A DNA stretch of 64,000 bases from Boesenbergia rotunda. Lineage: Eukaryota; Streptophyta; Magnoliopsida; Zingiberales; Zingiberaceae. Below, in pieces: positions 30,373 to 42,211 of the stretch. A program made the position numbers and the translations under genes. The stretch's first letter is position 1. Every line of letters starts with the position of its first letter. The notes under the pieces are model-generated. The model was not told the DNA's origin. It saw only the letters and a program-made list of their open reading frames with translations, and searched no databases. Location: NCBI GenBank assembly GCA_024364735.1, contig JAGFNQ010005241.1, positions 415,786 to 479,785 on the forward strand. Reading direction: 5' to 3'.

Positions 30373-33300
30373 TGTTGAGGCAATCTGTGGTCCGGAGTGA
30401 CCAAGTGTTTTGATGTTTGGGCAAAGGGTTTAAGTTAGGTTTACCCTTGTGTTCTTATATGTGTATGTTGAGTGTGTAGGTTGTACATGTTACACATATG
30501 GACTTGACTGGATGGCCTCGGTTCGGTGAAGGGTGGCATGGAGACAAGCTGGAGGCTTGTGTGCACCCGAGGGACCTTGGAGAGCAGGGACATGAGCTGA
30601 TGGGCGCGGACTTCGAGGCATGCGTGAAAGAAGGCATGGAGGCAAGCTGGAGGCTTGCGTGCATCCGAGGGACGGGAGTCGAAGATGAAGAGGGCGCGAA
30701 GGCAATAGTCGAGGCTGCGAAAAAGGAGGCAGTCGAGTCGTGAGGGTACGAGTGTTGTGTGATTGTACTTGGGAAAGTCCTAGGGTCGAGTGCTGAGAGA
30801 AGTGTACTCGGGAAGGGAAACGCTAGGTGTGTGAGTAGGGCAGTCGGCTGCCATTGGGGTAGTTGTTGGGACCGGGTGCATGTTGACAAGGATACGGGTT
30901 CGTAAATTTTAAAATATTTACGTGCAGCGGAAGAATTAGCATAAATAATTTCTCAAATTATTTTTAACCACGTATCTAGCATGCGACCTTATGATGTGTG
31001 GACATGATCATAAATTAAAACTTTGCGGAAAAGTAAACTAATTTACTTAGTACCTCGCGTAACTCGAAGTAAGGGACGAGATCCAACCGTAGCGTCCCTT
31101 GGAAGCTCCGCCTCTATTCGCGTCCACGCCGAGTTCTCTTCGGGATGACTTCGCAAAGTCACGAGTTTTGTGCCGACGAGAACTACTAGATTCTCTAAAG
31201 GCACAACTAGAAGATCAAGAGAGAAGAAAGGAAACTAACCACCAAGAAACAGAATCTAAATTCCGGGAAGGAAGGAGTTGCGATCCGCTTCTTCTTCTTC
31301 TTCTTTGGCTCCTCCTTGGTGGATGTTGCTCACGCCAACCCTAGGTTGTGTGATGATGGTGCGCCGGCCCTAGGAGAGGTGGACGCCGGCCCTAGGAGGA
31401 GTTAGGGGCGCCGGCCCTAGGAGGAGGAGAGGGGGAGAGAATAAGAGAGAGAGGGAGAGAACTACTAGATCTCTTGATTACTCAATTAAGGAATTCAAGT
31501 CTAGCCTTGGTTCCTTTATATAGTAGTCTCTCCCTTGCCAAGTCTCCCTCTTAACGGAATTTTCATAAGAAATTTATCCTATAAATTTTCTTATGAATTA
31601 TTTCGTTTAAGCCAAGTTTTATTATAACTAACTTTATAATAAAACAAATACATCTCTCCTTTTATTATGGAATAAATTTTCATAAAATTTATTATATAAA
31701 TTTTCTTATCATGGAAAAATCAATTCATAATTGATTTTATAAAATAAAAATAAACCATTTAAAGTTTATTTTAATTTCTATAAAAAGAATAAATTTATTA
31801 TATAAATTTTTCTTATCATGGAAAAATCAATTCATAATTGATTTTATAAAATAAAATAAACCAATCCATGGTTCATTTTAATTTCCATAAAAAGAATAAA
31901 TTTATTATATAAATTTTTCTTATCATGGAAAAATCAATTCATAATTGATTTTAAAATAAAAATAAACTATTTAAAGTTTATTTTAATTTCCATGAAAACA
32001 AATTTATTTATCCATAATTTTATAAAACAAATCGCGCTTGATTTATTTTATAATTTAAACCAAATTAATTGGTTTCTCCCCCTTGTTGTGGCCGGCCAAA
32101 CCAAAGAGGGTTGGCACCCTCTTTGGCCGGCCAAACCAAGCCAATCCCATCGCGAATTAAACTCATTTAATTCGCCCAATAAGCCTTCAAAAGACTTAGC
32201 CATTTTAAGCTTCCGTTGCGCCTCTGATTAACTCAGATTCGACTTATTTCTCTTGATCGGAAAATTCAATTTTCAACTCGTTTTAAATCCCTTGGATTAC
32301 TCGTAGTGCGTGTGACTAAATAGGCTTTCGATTTATGTTGGCCGTCTAAAATCAACCAATTATAGAACGATCATGAGTGGCACCTAGTAATACATCATGA
32401 CCCCCAATTAATCGAAAGATCAACGGTTGACCTCAGAAAGAATTCTGAAACCCTTCAGCAGCTCTAATGAATCGTGCCTCATTCCCTTCACCATCTTATA
32501 CCCACTTGGTTCAGGACACGGTCTATGTGTGTCAGTCCCCACTAGGCTGACTACGTCACACCTAGCCCAAGTAGTGTTCTCTCGTCCTTTGGATTTCTAA
32601 TTACTCACATGTATTTAAGAGACTCATGCTCTAACATGTCATGCTCTGGCCAGAGGCTTTGAGTAACAATCCGACGATAGGCCTTGGGTATACATCTCCT
32701 CACAAGGAGTGGTGAATCCTTTGTAGGCTGTTCAAACATCTTCGGGCACTTCGGCTTATACCCAACCATCCTGGGTCCACACCTCCTTGGAGATGCTTGC
32801 TTAAGATGTTAAAGTATAAGTCTCCATGACCAAGATGACTTGAACACCGCAAGTCAAAGGAACATCGCACTTAAGCTGCGGTAAGGACTTCACTGACATG
32901 TCTATGTATAGACTACCATGTGAAGTTTTACAGCTAGTCACTCCAATGAACTAGTTCCCTTAACTAGCATCCATGTTTATCTCCGGACATCCCAATGTCT
33001 CCAGCCAGTGAGAATCAGCTGATTAGAGAATAACCCATGCTAGTCTCAACAGAATTGATAGTGTCCGTATTTATCAATTCATCGACTAGGGATATTTTCA
33101 ATACTTCACAATTGCATATTTAGAGATAATCACTAGTTGTGATCCCATCACAAATTCTCTTATGCTGTGAATTATATTGCGGACATTCAGTAGATGAGTT
33201 TAAGATCCCAATCAAATACACAAACATGTATACTCAAATAGTGAATTATCATTTATTAAAATAAATGTTTACAATCATAAGGCGATTGCCTTAGGACACT

Positions 33301-33842
33301 TCTCTCATATCACTAACAGTAGTCGACTAGTAAAACTCACATAAAGGGTCTGGCCACTGGAACAGTCGACTGCCCTGGGAGCAGTCGACTGGTGACATCC
33401 AAAATTCGAACGTTAGGCGTGTAATGGTCGGATTTTGGTGGGGGCAGTCGACTGCCCTGGGAGTAGTCGACTGGTGGCAAGGGTTTCAGCCCGAGTCCTA
33501 TTTAAAGAGGACTTCGTGGTGGCTGAGATTCTTGATGAAACTCGCTTGGGTAAAGTGAGTTAGTAGTCTTTTGTGCCCAAATATTGTCAAAGTGATTGTG
33601 GTGAGGTTTCTCCACCCACAAGGAGCGACGAGGGCTAGCCGGAGGTTATCCGGGGAGTGATCCACCGACAGATTCTTGGATTAGTCACCCGTCCGGGGTG
33701 GATACCAAGTAATTCCGATTGTTAGCATTGTTATTTCTTGTCCTTTGCATATTATTATTTCCGCTGCGCTAACAATCTTGTAGAGATTCGACGACAAAGT
33801 GCTATTCACCCCCCTCCCTCTAGCACGCTATTCGATCTATCA
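30373..33842 (+). repeat. 3' LTR of gag-only element (interrupted)
   Basis: TGTTGAGGCAATCTG to TTCGATCTATCA, split by a 2,455-bp insertion at 30864. Palindromes at 33363/33382 and 33444/33463 precede TATTTAAAG at 33499. The LTR insertion landed inside the first palindrome pair. Confidence 0.8.
30864..33318 (-). mobile_element. 2.45-kb solo LTR, copia-type, minus orientation
   Basis: TGTTGGGACCGGGTGC...CACTAACA, flanked by GTAGT (30859-30863 and 33319-33323). On the minus strand a TATATAAAGG TATA box lies near 31516, upstream of 'TTCCGCTGCACG', a common end block of copia LTRs. AT-rich tandem blocks 'ttataaattttcttatcatggaaaaatcaattcataattgattt' recur three times at 31690-31950. Small ORFs on the plus strand are antisense to the LTR. 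Confidence 0.8.
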
Positions 33843-33847
33843 TGTAC

Positions 33848-34570
33848 CCCCGCCTCTGCCACCACCACAGCCACAGCAGTATCCTCCTCTACCTCCACCG
33901 CCAGAGTCTAGACGAGTTTTCGTGGTTACACGCGAGGAGGCACAGAGGGCTGACGGATCAGTATTTCGCGGTATTATCTCTTTATATTCAGTACCTGCAG
34001 ATCTATTAGTAGATACTGGTAGCTCGTACTCTTTCATTTCACGGATATTCTTGGCTAGGATTGGTAGGATGCCTACCGCTAGGGCTCGCCACCTGTCAAT
34101 ATCTTTACCATCAGGTGAGTCATTAGCGGTCACGCAGGAGGTCAAAGCCTACCCACTGGACTTCGGTAGCATGATTCTTACCGTGGACCTGCTGGTGCTG
34201 GAGATGGTTGATTTTGATATCATCCTCGGCATGGATTGGCTTACAGCGTACCATGCCACCGTGGATTGTTGGACGAGGGTGGTCACTTTTCGGCCTCTGG
34301 ACCAACCCTCGTGGGATTTCACCGGCATCCAAGACGACGGCATATTGGTTATTTCTGTGCTCCAGGCACAGAGATTGTTATCACTGGGTTGTCAGGGTTA
34401 TCTGTTATCGATGATTAGCGTGGATGACAGCAGTAGTTCCTCTCTTTCAGATATTCCAGTTGTTCGGGAGTTTCCAGATGTCTTCCCAGAGGAGCTACCG
34501 GGTCTTCCTCCCAGGAGACAGATAGAGTTCACTATAGAGCTGATTCCGGGGACTACGCTGCATCTAAGGC
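33848..34570 (+). pseudogene. Tekay protease
   Basis: After the insertion the frame resumes in a Pro/Gln-rich linker, then a retropepsin: VPADLLVDTGSSYSFISRIF (catalytic DTG), then VDFDIILGMDWLTAYHATVDC, the second conserved strand of Ty3/gypsy proteases, and IPVVREFPDVFPEELPGLPP, the linker to RT. Length and motif order are normal. A one-base deletion near 34560 puts RT in another frame. Confidence 0.8.
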
Positions 34571-35300
34571 TCCTTATTGCATGGCACCGAAAGAGTTGGA
34601 TGAGCTGAAGGTCCAACTCCAAGAGTTATTAGACCGAGGGTTCATCAGACCGAGCGTATCTCCTTGGGGTTCACCGTTTCTGTTTGTCAAGAAGAAGGAC
34701 GGTTCTTTGAGGTTATGCATGGACTACAGACAGTTGAATGCAGTAACCATTAAGAACAAGTACCCATTGTCACGGATAGAGGATTTGTTTGATCAGCTCA
34801 GAGACACCTCAGTGTATTCTAAGATTGATCTGCGGTCCGGATATCATCAGCTGAGAGTTAGAGACTCAGATGTTAAGAAGACAACTTTCCGCACTAGATA
34901 TGGGCACTATGAGTTCTTGGTAATGCCATTTGGGCTTACCAACGCTCCAGCGGTATTTATGGATTTGATGAACCGCATATTCCTGGAGTATCTAGATCAG
35001 TTTGTGATTGTCTTCATTGATGACATCTTGATCTATTCGCATTCTGAGGAGGAGCATGCGCAACATCTTCGCATAGTTTTGGAGACCCTCCGACGAGAGC
35101 ACTTATTTGCGAAGTTCAGCAAATGCGCATTCTGGCTATCCTCAGCCGATTTTCTGGGGCACGTGATTTCTAGCCGTGGTATTTCAGTAGACCCCCAGAA
35201 AATCGAGGCTGTCACCAGTTGGGAGTAGCCAAAGTCAGTTCAGGAGGTTTGCAGTTTCTTGGGATTAGCCGGCTACTACCGATGATTTGTCGAGGGCTTT
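34571..35300 (+). pseudogene. Tekay reverse transcriptase
   Basis: Motifs in order: ELLDRGFIRPSVSPWGSPFL, DGSLRLCMDYRQLNAVT, YSKIDLRSGYHQLRVRD, FLVMPFGLTNAPAVFMDLMN, and the catalytic FIDDILIYS. The thumb gives FLGHVISSRGISVDP. Stops occur at 35226 (TAG, after TSWE) and at 35282 (TGA in place of the Arg of 'YYRRF'). The polymerase domain itself is open from 34581. Confidence 0.85.
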
Positions 35301-35950
35301 TCCAGCATAGCTATGCCGCTGACACGCCTTACCAGGAAAGGCGTGAAGTTCACATGGTCAGAGGCTCGTGAGGCTAGTTTCCAGGAGCTGAAGCAAAGAT
35401 TAGTGTCGGCACCCACCCTCGTTCTTCCATCAGGAGAGGACGGATTTGTGCTTTATACGAATACATCTTATCAGGGATTGGGCGCCGTTCTGATGCAGCA
35501 CGGGTGGGTAGTGTCTTATGTTTCTCGACAGCTGAAGGAGCATGAGAAGAACTACCCAGTTCACGATTTAGAGTTGGCAGCTATCATATTTACGTTGAAG
35601 ATTTGGAGGCACCATTTGTATGAGATCACTTTTGAGATATTCACAGATCATAAGAGCCTCAAGTATCTTTTCACGCAGAAGGAGCTCAACCTTCGACAGA
35701 GGAGGTGGATAGAGTTCCAGAAGGACTATGATTATACCATTAGCAACCACCCTAGGAAAGCTAATGTCGTTGCTGATGCCTTGAGTAGGAAGTCCAGAGG
35801 GGTACTGGCCTACCACCGAGTTCTGGTTACCGAGATCATCCGGAGTTTCTCAGAGTTGGGTCTAGAGGAGCAGGGTCAGACTGAGAGGGGTATTCTGGCG
35901 ACCATTGTTGCTCAGTCTTCCATCCGGACAAGGATCAGAGAGGCTTAGGT
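35301..35950 (+). pseudogene. Tekay RNase H
   Basis: Domain from FTWSEAREASFQELKQRL to HPRKANVVADALSRKS. The first catalytic Asp of the usual Y-T-D-A-S motif is Asn (VLYTNTSYQGLG), a change that one G-to-A transition explains and that would abolish activity. The Glu (YPVHDLELAAIIF), second Asp (EIFTDHKSLKYL) and last Asp (NVVADALSR) are kept. Open to a TAG at 35946. Confidence 0.8.
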
Positions 35951-36750
35951 GAGCGATCAGCGTATGCAGTTCCTCGGCTGTCGAGCATCCACAGAGCAGT
36001 AGTCTGATTTCACACGAGACGACATGGGTGTCTTGTATTTTCACGGGAGACTTTGCGTACCTGAGGGCCACCCTATTTTGGAGGAGCTATTACAGGAGGC
36101 ACATCGCTCCCGATTTGCTATCCATCCGAGGGCCACTCACATGTATCGGGATCTGAGACGTTCCTACTGGTGGAACGGAATGAAGCGGGATATTGCTGAC
36201 TTCGTAGCCCGATGCCTGGTATGCCAGCAGGTTATGGCAGAGCACCAGAGGCCTGCTGGGCTACTTCAGAGTATTCTCATTCCCGAGTGGAAGTGGGAAC
36301 ACGTTACTATGGATTTCGTGGTGGGATTGCCTAGGACTAGACGAGGCCTTAACGCGATTTGGGTGATCGTTGATCAATTGACCAAATCCACGCACTTTCT
36401 AGCTATTCGGAGGATCGATTCATTGGATAGATTAGCATAGCTATATTGTAGAGAGATCATCAGATTGCACGGCATACCGTTGAGTATCATCTCCGACCGA
36501 GATCCGCGCTTCACCTCACGCTTCTGGCTGAGTCTGCAGAAGGCCATGGGTACCGAGCTCAGATTTAGTACCACCTTCCATCCTCAGACTGATGGTCAGT
36601 CAGAGCGTACCATCCAGACCTTGGAGGACTTATTGCGAGCCTGTGTTATGGATTTCGGAGGTAGTTGGGAGGATCATCTGCATCTTGTTGAGTTCGCCTA
36701 CAACAATAGCTATCATGCCGCTATTAAGATGGCACCGTATGAGGCGTTGT
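35951..36750 (+). pseudogene. Tekay integrase, N-terminal and catalytic part
   Basis: Zinc-binding region: H in EAHRSRFAIHP, H in RATHMYRDLRR, and CLVCQQV. Catalytic core: VTMDFVVGLPR (Asp), IISDRDPRFTSRFW (Asp), HPQTDGQSERTIQTLED (Glu). Stops at 36001 and 36438 (TAG, expected Gln). The gene is split after MAPYEAL at 36750 by the insertion of a solo LTR and resumes at 39175 with YGRPCRAP. Confidence 0.85.
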
Positions 36751-39174
36751 TGTTGGGACCGGGTGCATGTTGACATGGATGCGGGTTCGTAATTTAAAAT
36801 TTTAATTATGTGCAACGGAAGATTTAGCATAAATAATTTCTCAAATTATCTAACCACACATCTAGCATGCAACCTTATGTTGTGTGGACATGATCATATA
36901 TTTAAAATTTTACAGAAAGTAAACTAATTTACTTAATACCTCGCGTAACTAGAAGAAAGGGACGAGATCCAACCGTAGCGTCCCTTGGAAGCTCCGCCTC
37001 TATTCGCGTCCACGCCGAGTTTTCTTCGGGATGACTTCGCAAAGCCACGAGTTTCGTGCCGACAAGAACTACTAGATTCTCCAAAGGCACGACAAGAAAA
37101 ACCAAGAGAGAAGTTATCACATCGGAAAAACTCACCATTAAGGTTGGCCGGAATCACAATTCCGGCGAGAAGGAGGAAGATGATTTGCGCCCTTCATCCA
37201 AGAAGACTCACGGCCAATAGAAAACCTTGGCCTTGCATCCCTTCTCCCGTGTGCAAGCTGCATGTACAGAACAGGAAACCTTGCTTTCCCGTTGCATGCA
37301 AATTGATCTAAACGGAAAGCCATGCTTTCCCATTGCATGCACATCCTCTGCATCGGGGAGAAGCAGCAGACCGCCTGCTGCTTTGTCATGGCAGACCGTG
37401 AGGGAGAAGCCACTGGACACCGTGAGGGAGAGGCTTGTGGCTTCCGTGAGGGAGAGGCCGGCGCCACTAGAGGAGGGAGAGGGAGAGAAGGAGAGGGAGA
37501 GAGCCTAGGCAAGAATCCTTGATCTCTTGGATTGATTTCCAAGCCTTGCCTTAGTACCTTTATATAGTAGCCTCTTAATCGCCAAGTCTCCTCTTAACGG
37601 AATAAATTTTTCATAAGAAATTTATCTTATAAATTTTTCTATGAATTATTCCGTTATGCCAAGTTTTTGTTATAACTTAATTTATAATAAAAACAACCAT
37701 GTCTCCCCTTTTATTATGGAAAGAAATTTCTTTATATAAATTTCTTTATCATGGTAAATCAATCCATTATTGATTTTATAAAATAAAATAAACCAATCCA
37801 TGGTTCATTTTAATTTCCATGAAAATTAAATCCCTTTATATAAATTTCTTTATATAAATTTCTTTATCCATAATTTTATAAAACAAACCGCGCTCGATTT
37901 ATTTTATAATTTGAACCAAACAATTTGGTTCTCCCCTTTTGATGTGGCCGGCCAAACAAAGAGGGTGGGGACCCTCTTTGGTCGGCCAAACCCAAGCCGA
38001 AACCTTACGAATTAAACTCATTTAATTCGTCCAATAAGTCTTCAAAAGACTTAGCCATTTTATGCTTCCGATGCGTCTCTGAAAATTCAGATTCGACATA
38101 TCTCTATTGATCGGAAAATCCAATTTTCAACTCATTTTAAATCCCTCGGATTACTCGTAGTGCGTGTGACTAAATAGGCTTTCGATTTATGTTGGCCGTC
38201 TATAATTAACCAATTATAGAACGATCATGAGTGGCACCTAGTAGTACATCATGATCCCCAATTAATCGAAAGATCAACGATTGACCTCAGAAATAATTCT
38301 GAAATCCTTCAGCAGCTTTAATGAATCGTGCCTCATTCCCTTCACCATCTTATACCCACTTGGTTCAGGACACGGTCTATTTGTGTCAGTCCCCACTAGG
38401 CTGACTACGTCACACCTAGCCCAAGTAATGTCTTTCTCGTCCAAAGGATTCTAATTACTCTCATGTATTTCAGAGATTCATACTCTGAATATGTCATGCT
38501 CTGGCCAGAGGCTTCGAGTAACAATCCGACGATAGGCCTTGGGTATACATCTCCTCGCAAGGAGTGGTGAATCCTTTGTAGGCTGTTCAAACATCTTCGG
38601 GCACTTCGGCTTATACCCAATCATCCTGGGTCCACACCTCCTTGGAGATGCTTGCTTTAAGATGTCAAAGTATAAGTCTTCATGACTAAGATGACTTGAA
38701 CACCGCAAGTCAAAGGAACATCGCACTTAAGCTGCAGTAAAAACTTCATTGACATATCTATATGTAGATTACCATATGAAGTTTTACAGCTAGTCACTCC
38801 AATGAACTAGTTCCCTTAACTAGCATTCATGTTTATCTCCGGACATCCCAATGTCACCAGCCAGTGAGAATCAGCTGATTAGAGAATAACTCATGCTAGT
38901 CTCAACAGAATTGATAGTGTCCGTATTTATCAATTCATCGACTAGGGACAATTTCAATACTTCACAATTGCACATGTAGAGATAATCACTAGTTGTGAAT
39001 TCATCACAAATTCTCTCATGCTATGAATTGTATTGCGGACATTCAGTAAATGAGTTTAAGATCTCAATCAAATACACGAACATGTATACTCAAATAGTGA
39101 ATATTCATTTATTAAAGTAAATGATTACAATCATAAGGCGATTGCCTTAGGACACTTCTCTCATATTATTAACA
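36751..39174 (-). mobile_element. 2.42-kb solo LTR, same family, in Tekay integrase
   Basis: TGTTGGGACCGGGTGC...TTATTAACA, with near-identical flanks GTTGT and ATTGT (one mismatch). It is highly similar to 30864-33318 but lacks two of the three AT-rich blocks and has a different middle (about 37200-37500). It is antisense to the host integrase. Confidence 0.8.
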
Positions 39175-39778
39175 ATTGTATGGTAGGCCTTGTCGGGCAC
39201 CCATCCTCTGGGAGGAGGTTGGGGAATCCCAGCTGTTAGGACCTCAGAGAGCTCAGCACGAGGCAGAGTTAGTCCGTACTATCAGACGCAGGATATCTGA
39301 GGCGCAGGATCGTCAGAAGAGCTATGTTGACCGGAGACGGAGACCACTGGAGTTCTCCGTAGGTGATCACGTATTTCTGCGAGTTTCGCCCACGAAAGGG
39401 GTGAAACGATTCGGTCTTCGAGGGAAGCTTGCTCCGCGTTACATCGGCCTGTTCCAGATTCTGGAGAGGGTTGGGACAGTGGCTTATCGTTTGGCTCTTC
39501 CACCATCCATTACCGGTGTACACGATGTATTTCACGTATCCATGCTGAGGAGATACGTACCAGACCCTTCACATGGGCTGTTGGAAGTCTCTGTTCCACT
39601 TCAGCCTGACGCGACATACGAGGAGATTCCTGTTCGGATTTTGAGTCATCGGGAGCATCAATTGCGGAACAAGACCATCCGGCTGGTTAAAGTCGGATGA
39701 CAGCATCACTCGGATGAGGAGGCTACCTGGGAGCTTGAGGATGTCATCCGAGCTCGCTATCCCCACCTGTTCACTTGA
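39175..39778 (+). pseudogene. Tekay integrase C-terminus and chromodomain-like end
   Basis: Resumes with YGRPCRAPILWEE and runs through the GPY/F-type region (VSPTKGVKRFGLRGKLAPRY, VAYRLALPP, VHDVFHVSMLRRYV). A chromodomain-like end follows: IPVRILSHREHQLRNK, then a TGA at 39698 in place of the expected Trp, then HHSDEEATWELEDVIRARYP. The natural stop is TGA at 39776. A chromodomain here is thought to steer integration into heterochromatin. Confidence 0.8.
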
Positions 39779-39888
39779 GGTATGTATGATTAGTTACTGT
39801 TCAGTATTTAAATCAGCATACTTCTTGGTAGTGTTTACTATAGTGAATACAGAAATTTGGGGATCAAATTTTTATTAGTGGGGTCAGA

Positions 39889-42211
39889 TATTAAATCCGA
39901 AACTTTGGTGTGGTTTGGAAAAATTTCTAGAAAAAGGTCCTAAGATTTCCGGGCTCTTAGACGAAATTTAGGGGATTTAAATGATTTAAAACTAAACCTT
40001 GAAGGAGTTGATTGCCAAAAATGTTCAAGTTAAGGGTGAGATTGTATTTGGTTAAACTTAGTGGGCTTAATTGCAAAAATCCACTCACTTAACTCTCACC
40101 CCCTCGTATCGCTGCCCTAGCCCGAACCCATACGGTCGACTCCTCACGCCCAACCATTTCATCTTCTCTGCTCTTCTTCGCATGCCCTAGCCGCAAGCCG
40201 ACGCCACCATCGCCTCCCTCTTCCTCTCGGCTTCTTCGCCAATCGCCGCCTTCCGCCTAACAACCGGAGCCGGCAAACCCTAGCCGGAGACCTGCGCATA
40301 AGGTCGATCCATTGACACTCTCTCCTCCTGCTGCCGACCGTGATTTGGTGCGCATGAGTCTCGGCTTCGGCTTCGGCTTCTTCTTCGCCAGATGCAGTCG
40401 ACGATGATGGTTTGACCAGGAGATCTGGAAGCCACAGTAGAATCCAGAGTTGAGCTGGTTGTGTCCGGCGGAACTTAGGTAAGGGCCTCTCTAGCTAATT
40501 TGATCTGGTATAGGGTGGATGGACTCAAGGTTTTGGATACTATCTGATACGCGTGTGATGGCAAATCTGAACCCGAATCTGGAATTGGTATTGTGCTTCT
40601 TTTTCCACAATTTCTGCTCCAAGTCACTGGGCAGGTCTGTTGTGGAGCTGTGGAAGATCCCCTGCCGTGAGCTTCATTGATTGGTGGAGTTTTCCTTCTG
40701 ATTGCTGCGAGGTTCTACAATTGTTTCCTGGGATCTGAGGTAAGGGATTGATTTGGTGGTTATAGCTTCCGAGGATTGTTAATTTGGTATTGGAGCAGCT
40801 TAGGTCTTTATAATCAGTTTATAGGAATTGATCTAGAGATATTTGGATGATGAACTTGTGAATATGGTTTTGGTTTGCGTTGCCACTATTGTGTTCTGTG
40901 ATGGATTGGGTTATGGCAAGATTTGCCATATTGTAATGTTTTTATCAAACCTGTACACATAAATTTGAATAGGTTTTCCTACCTTATAGTTGGATAGGTT
41001 ATTGTGGCTATTTAGTTCAATTGGAACAATAGTTGAATTGTGGGATTAGATCTAGGATGTAACCTAATCTTAATTACGTGAGGTAATTGGGAAACCTTTC
41101 ATCTAATTAGATATGATTAAATGAAAAGGAAAGGGTAGGGGTAATCCTAACACGGTTTAGGGATTAATTAGCTTACTATTATTTATTTGTAGTAGCTAAT
41201 TAAATATATCCTTGATACAGGGATTTGACTCGGATTTATCCTTTGCGGATTATCGACGGGTGGTTCTTATTGCTTGATACGGACTTCACCATTTGGAGGC
41301 GGGTACTTCTTGCTTGTATCTGTAGATCCACTTTATCTTTATGCATGGCTAGTTGTTATTTATGCAGTAGGGTGATATTGACCTTTATCTGCTACCGTTT
41401 GGTTATCCTACTTGATACTTATGCTTGACCTTGGATATGATCTGAATTTCCTTCTATACAGTTTCGTTTATTTGTTATTCTGAATTCTGTATAGCATTGG
41501 TATGAGCATGAGTATGTGGATAGGAATTAGCATACCATTATATGGTTGCATTGGTTGATTCTAGTCCTACTTGCACGTGTGTTTGGATATAGGATTAATT
41601 GGATTATGACGCATACATACGACCTGTGCATGATAGGTTGAGTTATGTGTCGATGACCTGGTAGGGGTTGCATGTGTTAGTCATGCACCATACTTGCACT
41701 GTTGCATGCCGGCGATTAGCGACTCCCTTGTGGTTGAGCCTATCGTCTTCCAGCACATGATATGCACACACGGCCACTCATGGGTTAGTGGATACCACTG
41801 GGTGTGTGCATTTGCTCTGTACTACTCCGCTCGTCCGCTCAGGGGTAGTGGTTTCGGAGCGTGGTAGCAGGAAGGGATCCCTTCTCTTCCCATAGACCAG
41901 AGAAGATGAGAGAGATATCTCCCCTATATATACATGGGGCGGAGCGATAGTTCCACCAGCATCCTATCCACTTGGTCACTCAGGAGCAGTGATGGCAGAG
42001 TACAGACAGTGTCACAGCTCTACCCACTCGGCCGACACAGTATCGCCTGTCTCGGCTCACTTGACTACCAGATTCAAGGAACCTTTGTACTTGACCTGGA
42101 GGTCTAAGGTTCGAATCTGGGGAAGGCAAAAACCCACTGCCAGGAGTGGGAATACCGTAGGGTCCGACCTAGAGGGTTGCCTGCGGAGACCAGAGGGGTC
42201 GGGCTGCTACA
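39889..42211 (+). repeat. Tekay 3' LTR with a divergent terminus
   Basis: Begins TATTAAATCCG (expected TG mutated to TA) and matches the 5' LTR to about 42055-42067. The last ~150 bp do not match the last ~790 bp of the 5' LTR, yet the sequence ends ...GCTGCTACA exactly at the GTATG target duplication. The replaced tail contains AAGGTTCGAATCTGG, which resembles a Pol III B box, so it may be a tRNA-derived fragment. Confidence 0.65.

Larger units (their letters stand above)
24073..33842 (+). mobile_element. Gag-only, SIRE-like non-autonomous LTR element with nested solo LTRs
   Basis: TSD TGTAC at 24068-24072 and 33843-33847. LTRs (TGTTGAGGCAAT...GATCTATCA) are about 1,007 and 1,010 bp once the inserts are removed, and differ by a few percent. 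The internal region is only 2.76 kb: primer site at 27611, gag at 27681, a second basic/coiled-coil ORF at 28657, a noncoding stretch and a polypurine tract at 30361. No protease, integrase or RT is present and no space remains for them, so the element would have needed enzymes from elsewhere. Confidence 0.8.
19067..42211 (+). mobile_element. Ty3/gypsy Tekay/Del chromovirus with nested insertions
   Basis: The target duplication GTATG (19062-19066 and 42212-42216) brackets a 23-kb composite. Parts in order: 5' LTR, tRNA-iMet primer site, gag with Cys-His motif, protease, RT, RNase H, integrase and a chromodomain-like C-terminus, then a 3' LTR. Large LTRs (about 2.9 kb) and the chromodomain fit Tekay/Del. 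Two insertions split it (24073-33842 and 36751-39174). Many stops make it non-functional. Confidence 0.85.

Noticed and set aside
31099..31344. A small ORF conserved between two LTR copies (31099-31344 and 36985-37311)
   Set aside because: It is antisense to the LTR transcription direction and the shared part only reflects the shared LTR sequence; the rest diverges.
42055..42211. A SINE insertion as a firm call
   Set aside because: Only a B-box-like motif is visible; no A box, poly-A end or target duplication was fixed, so it is reported only as a possibility.
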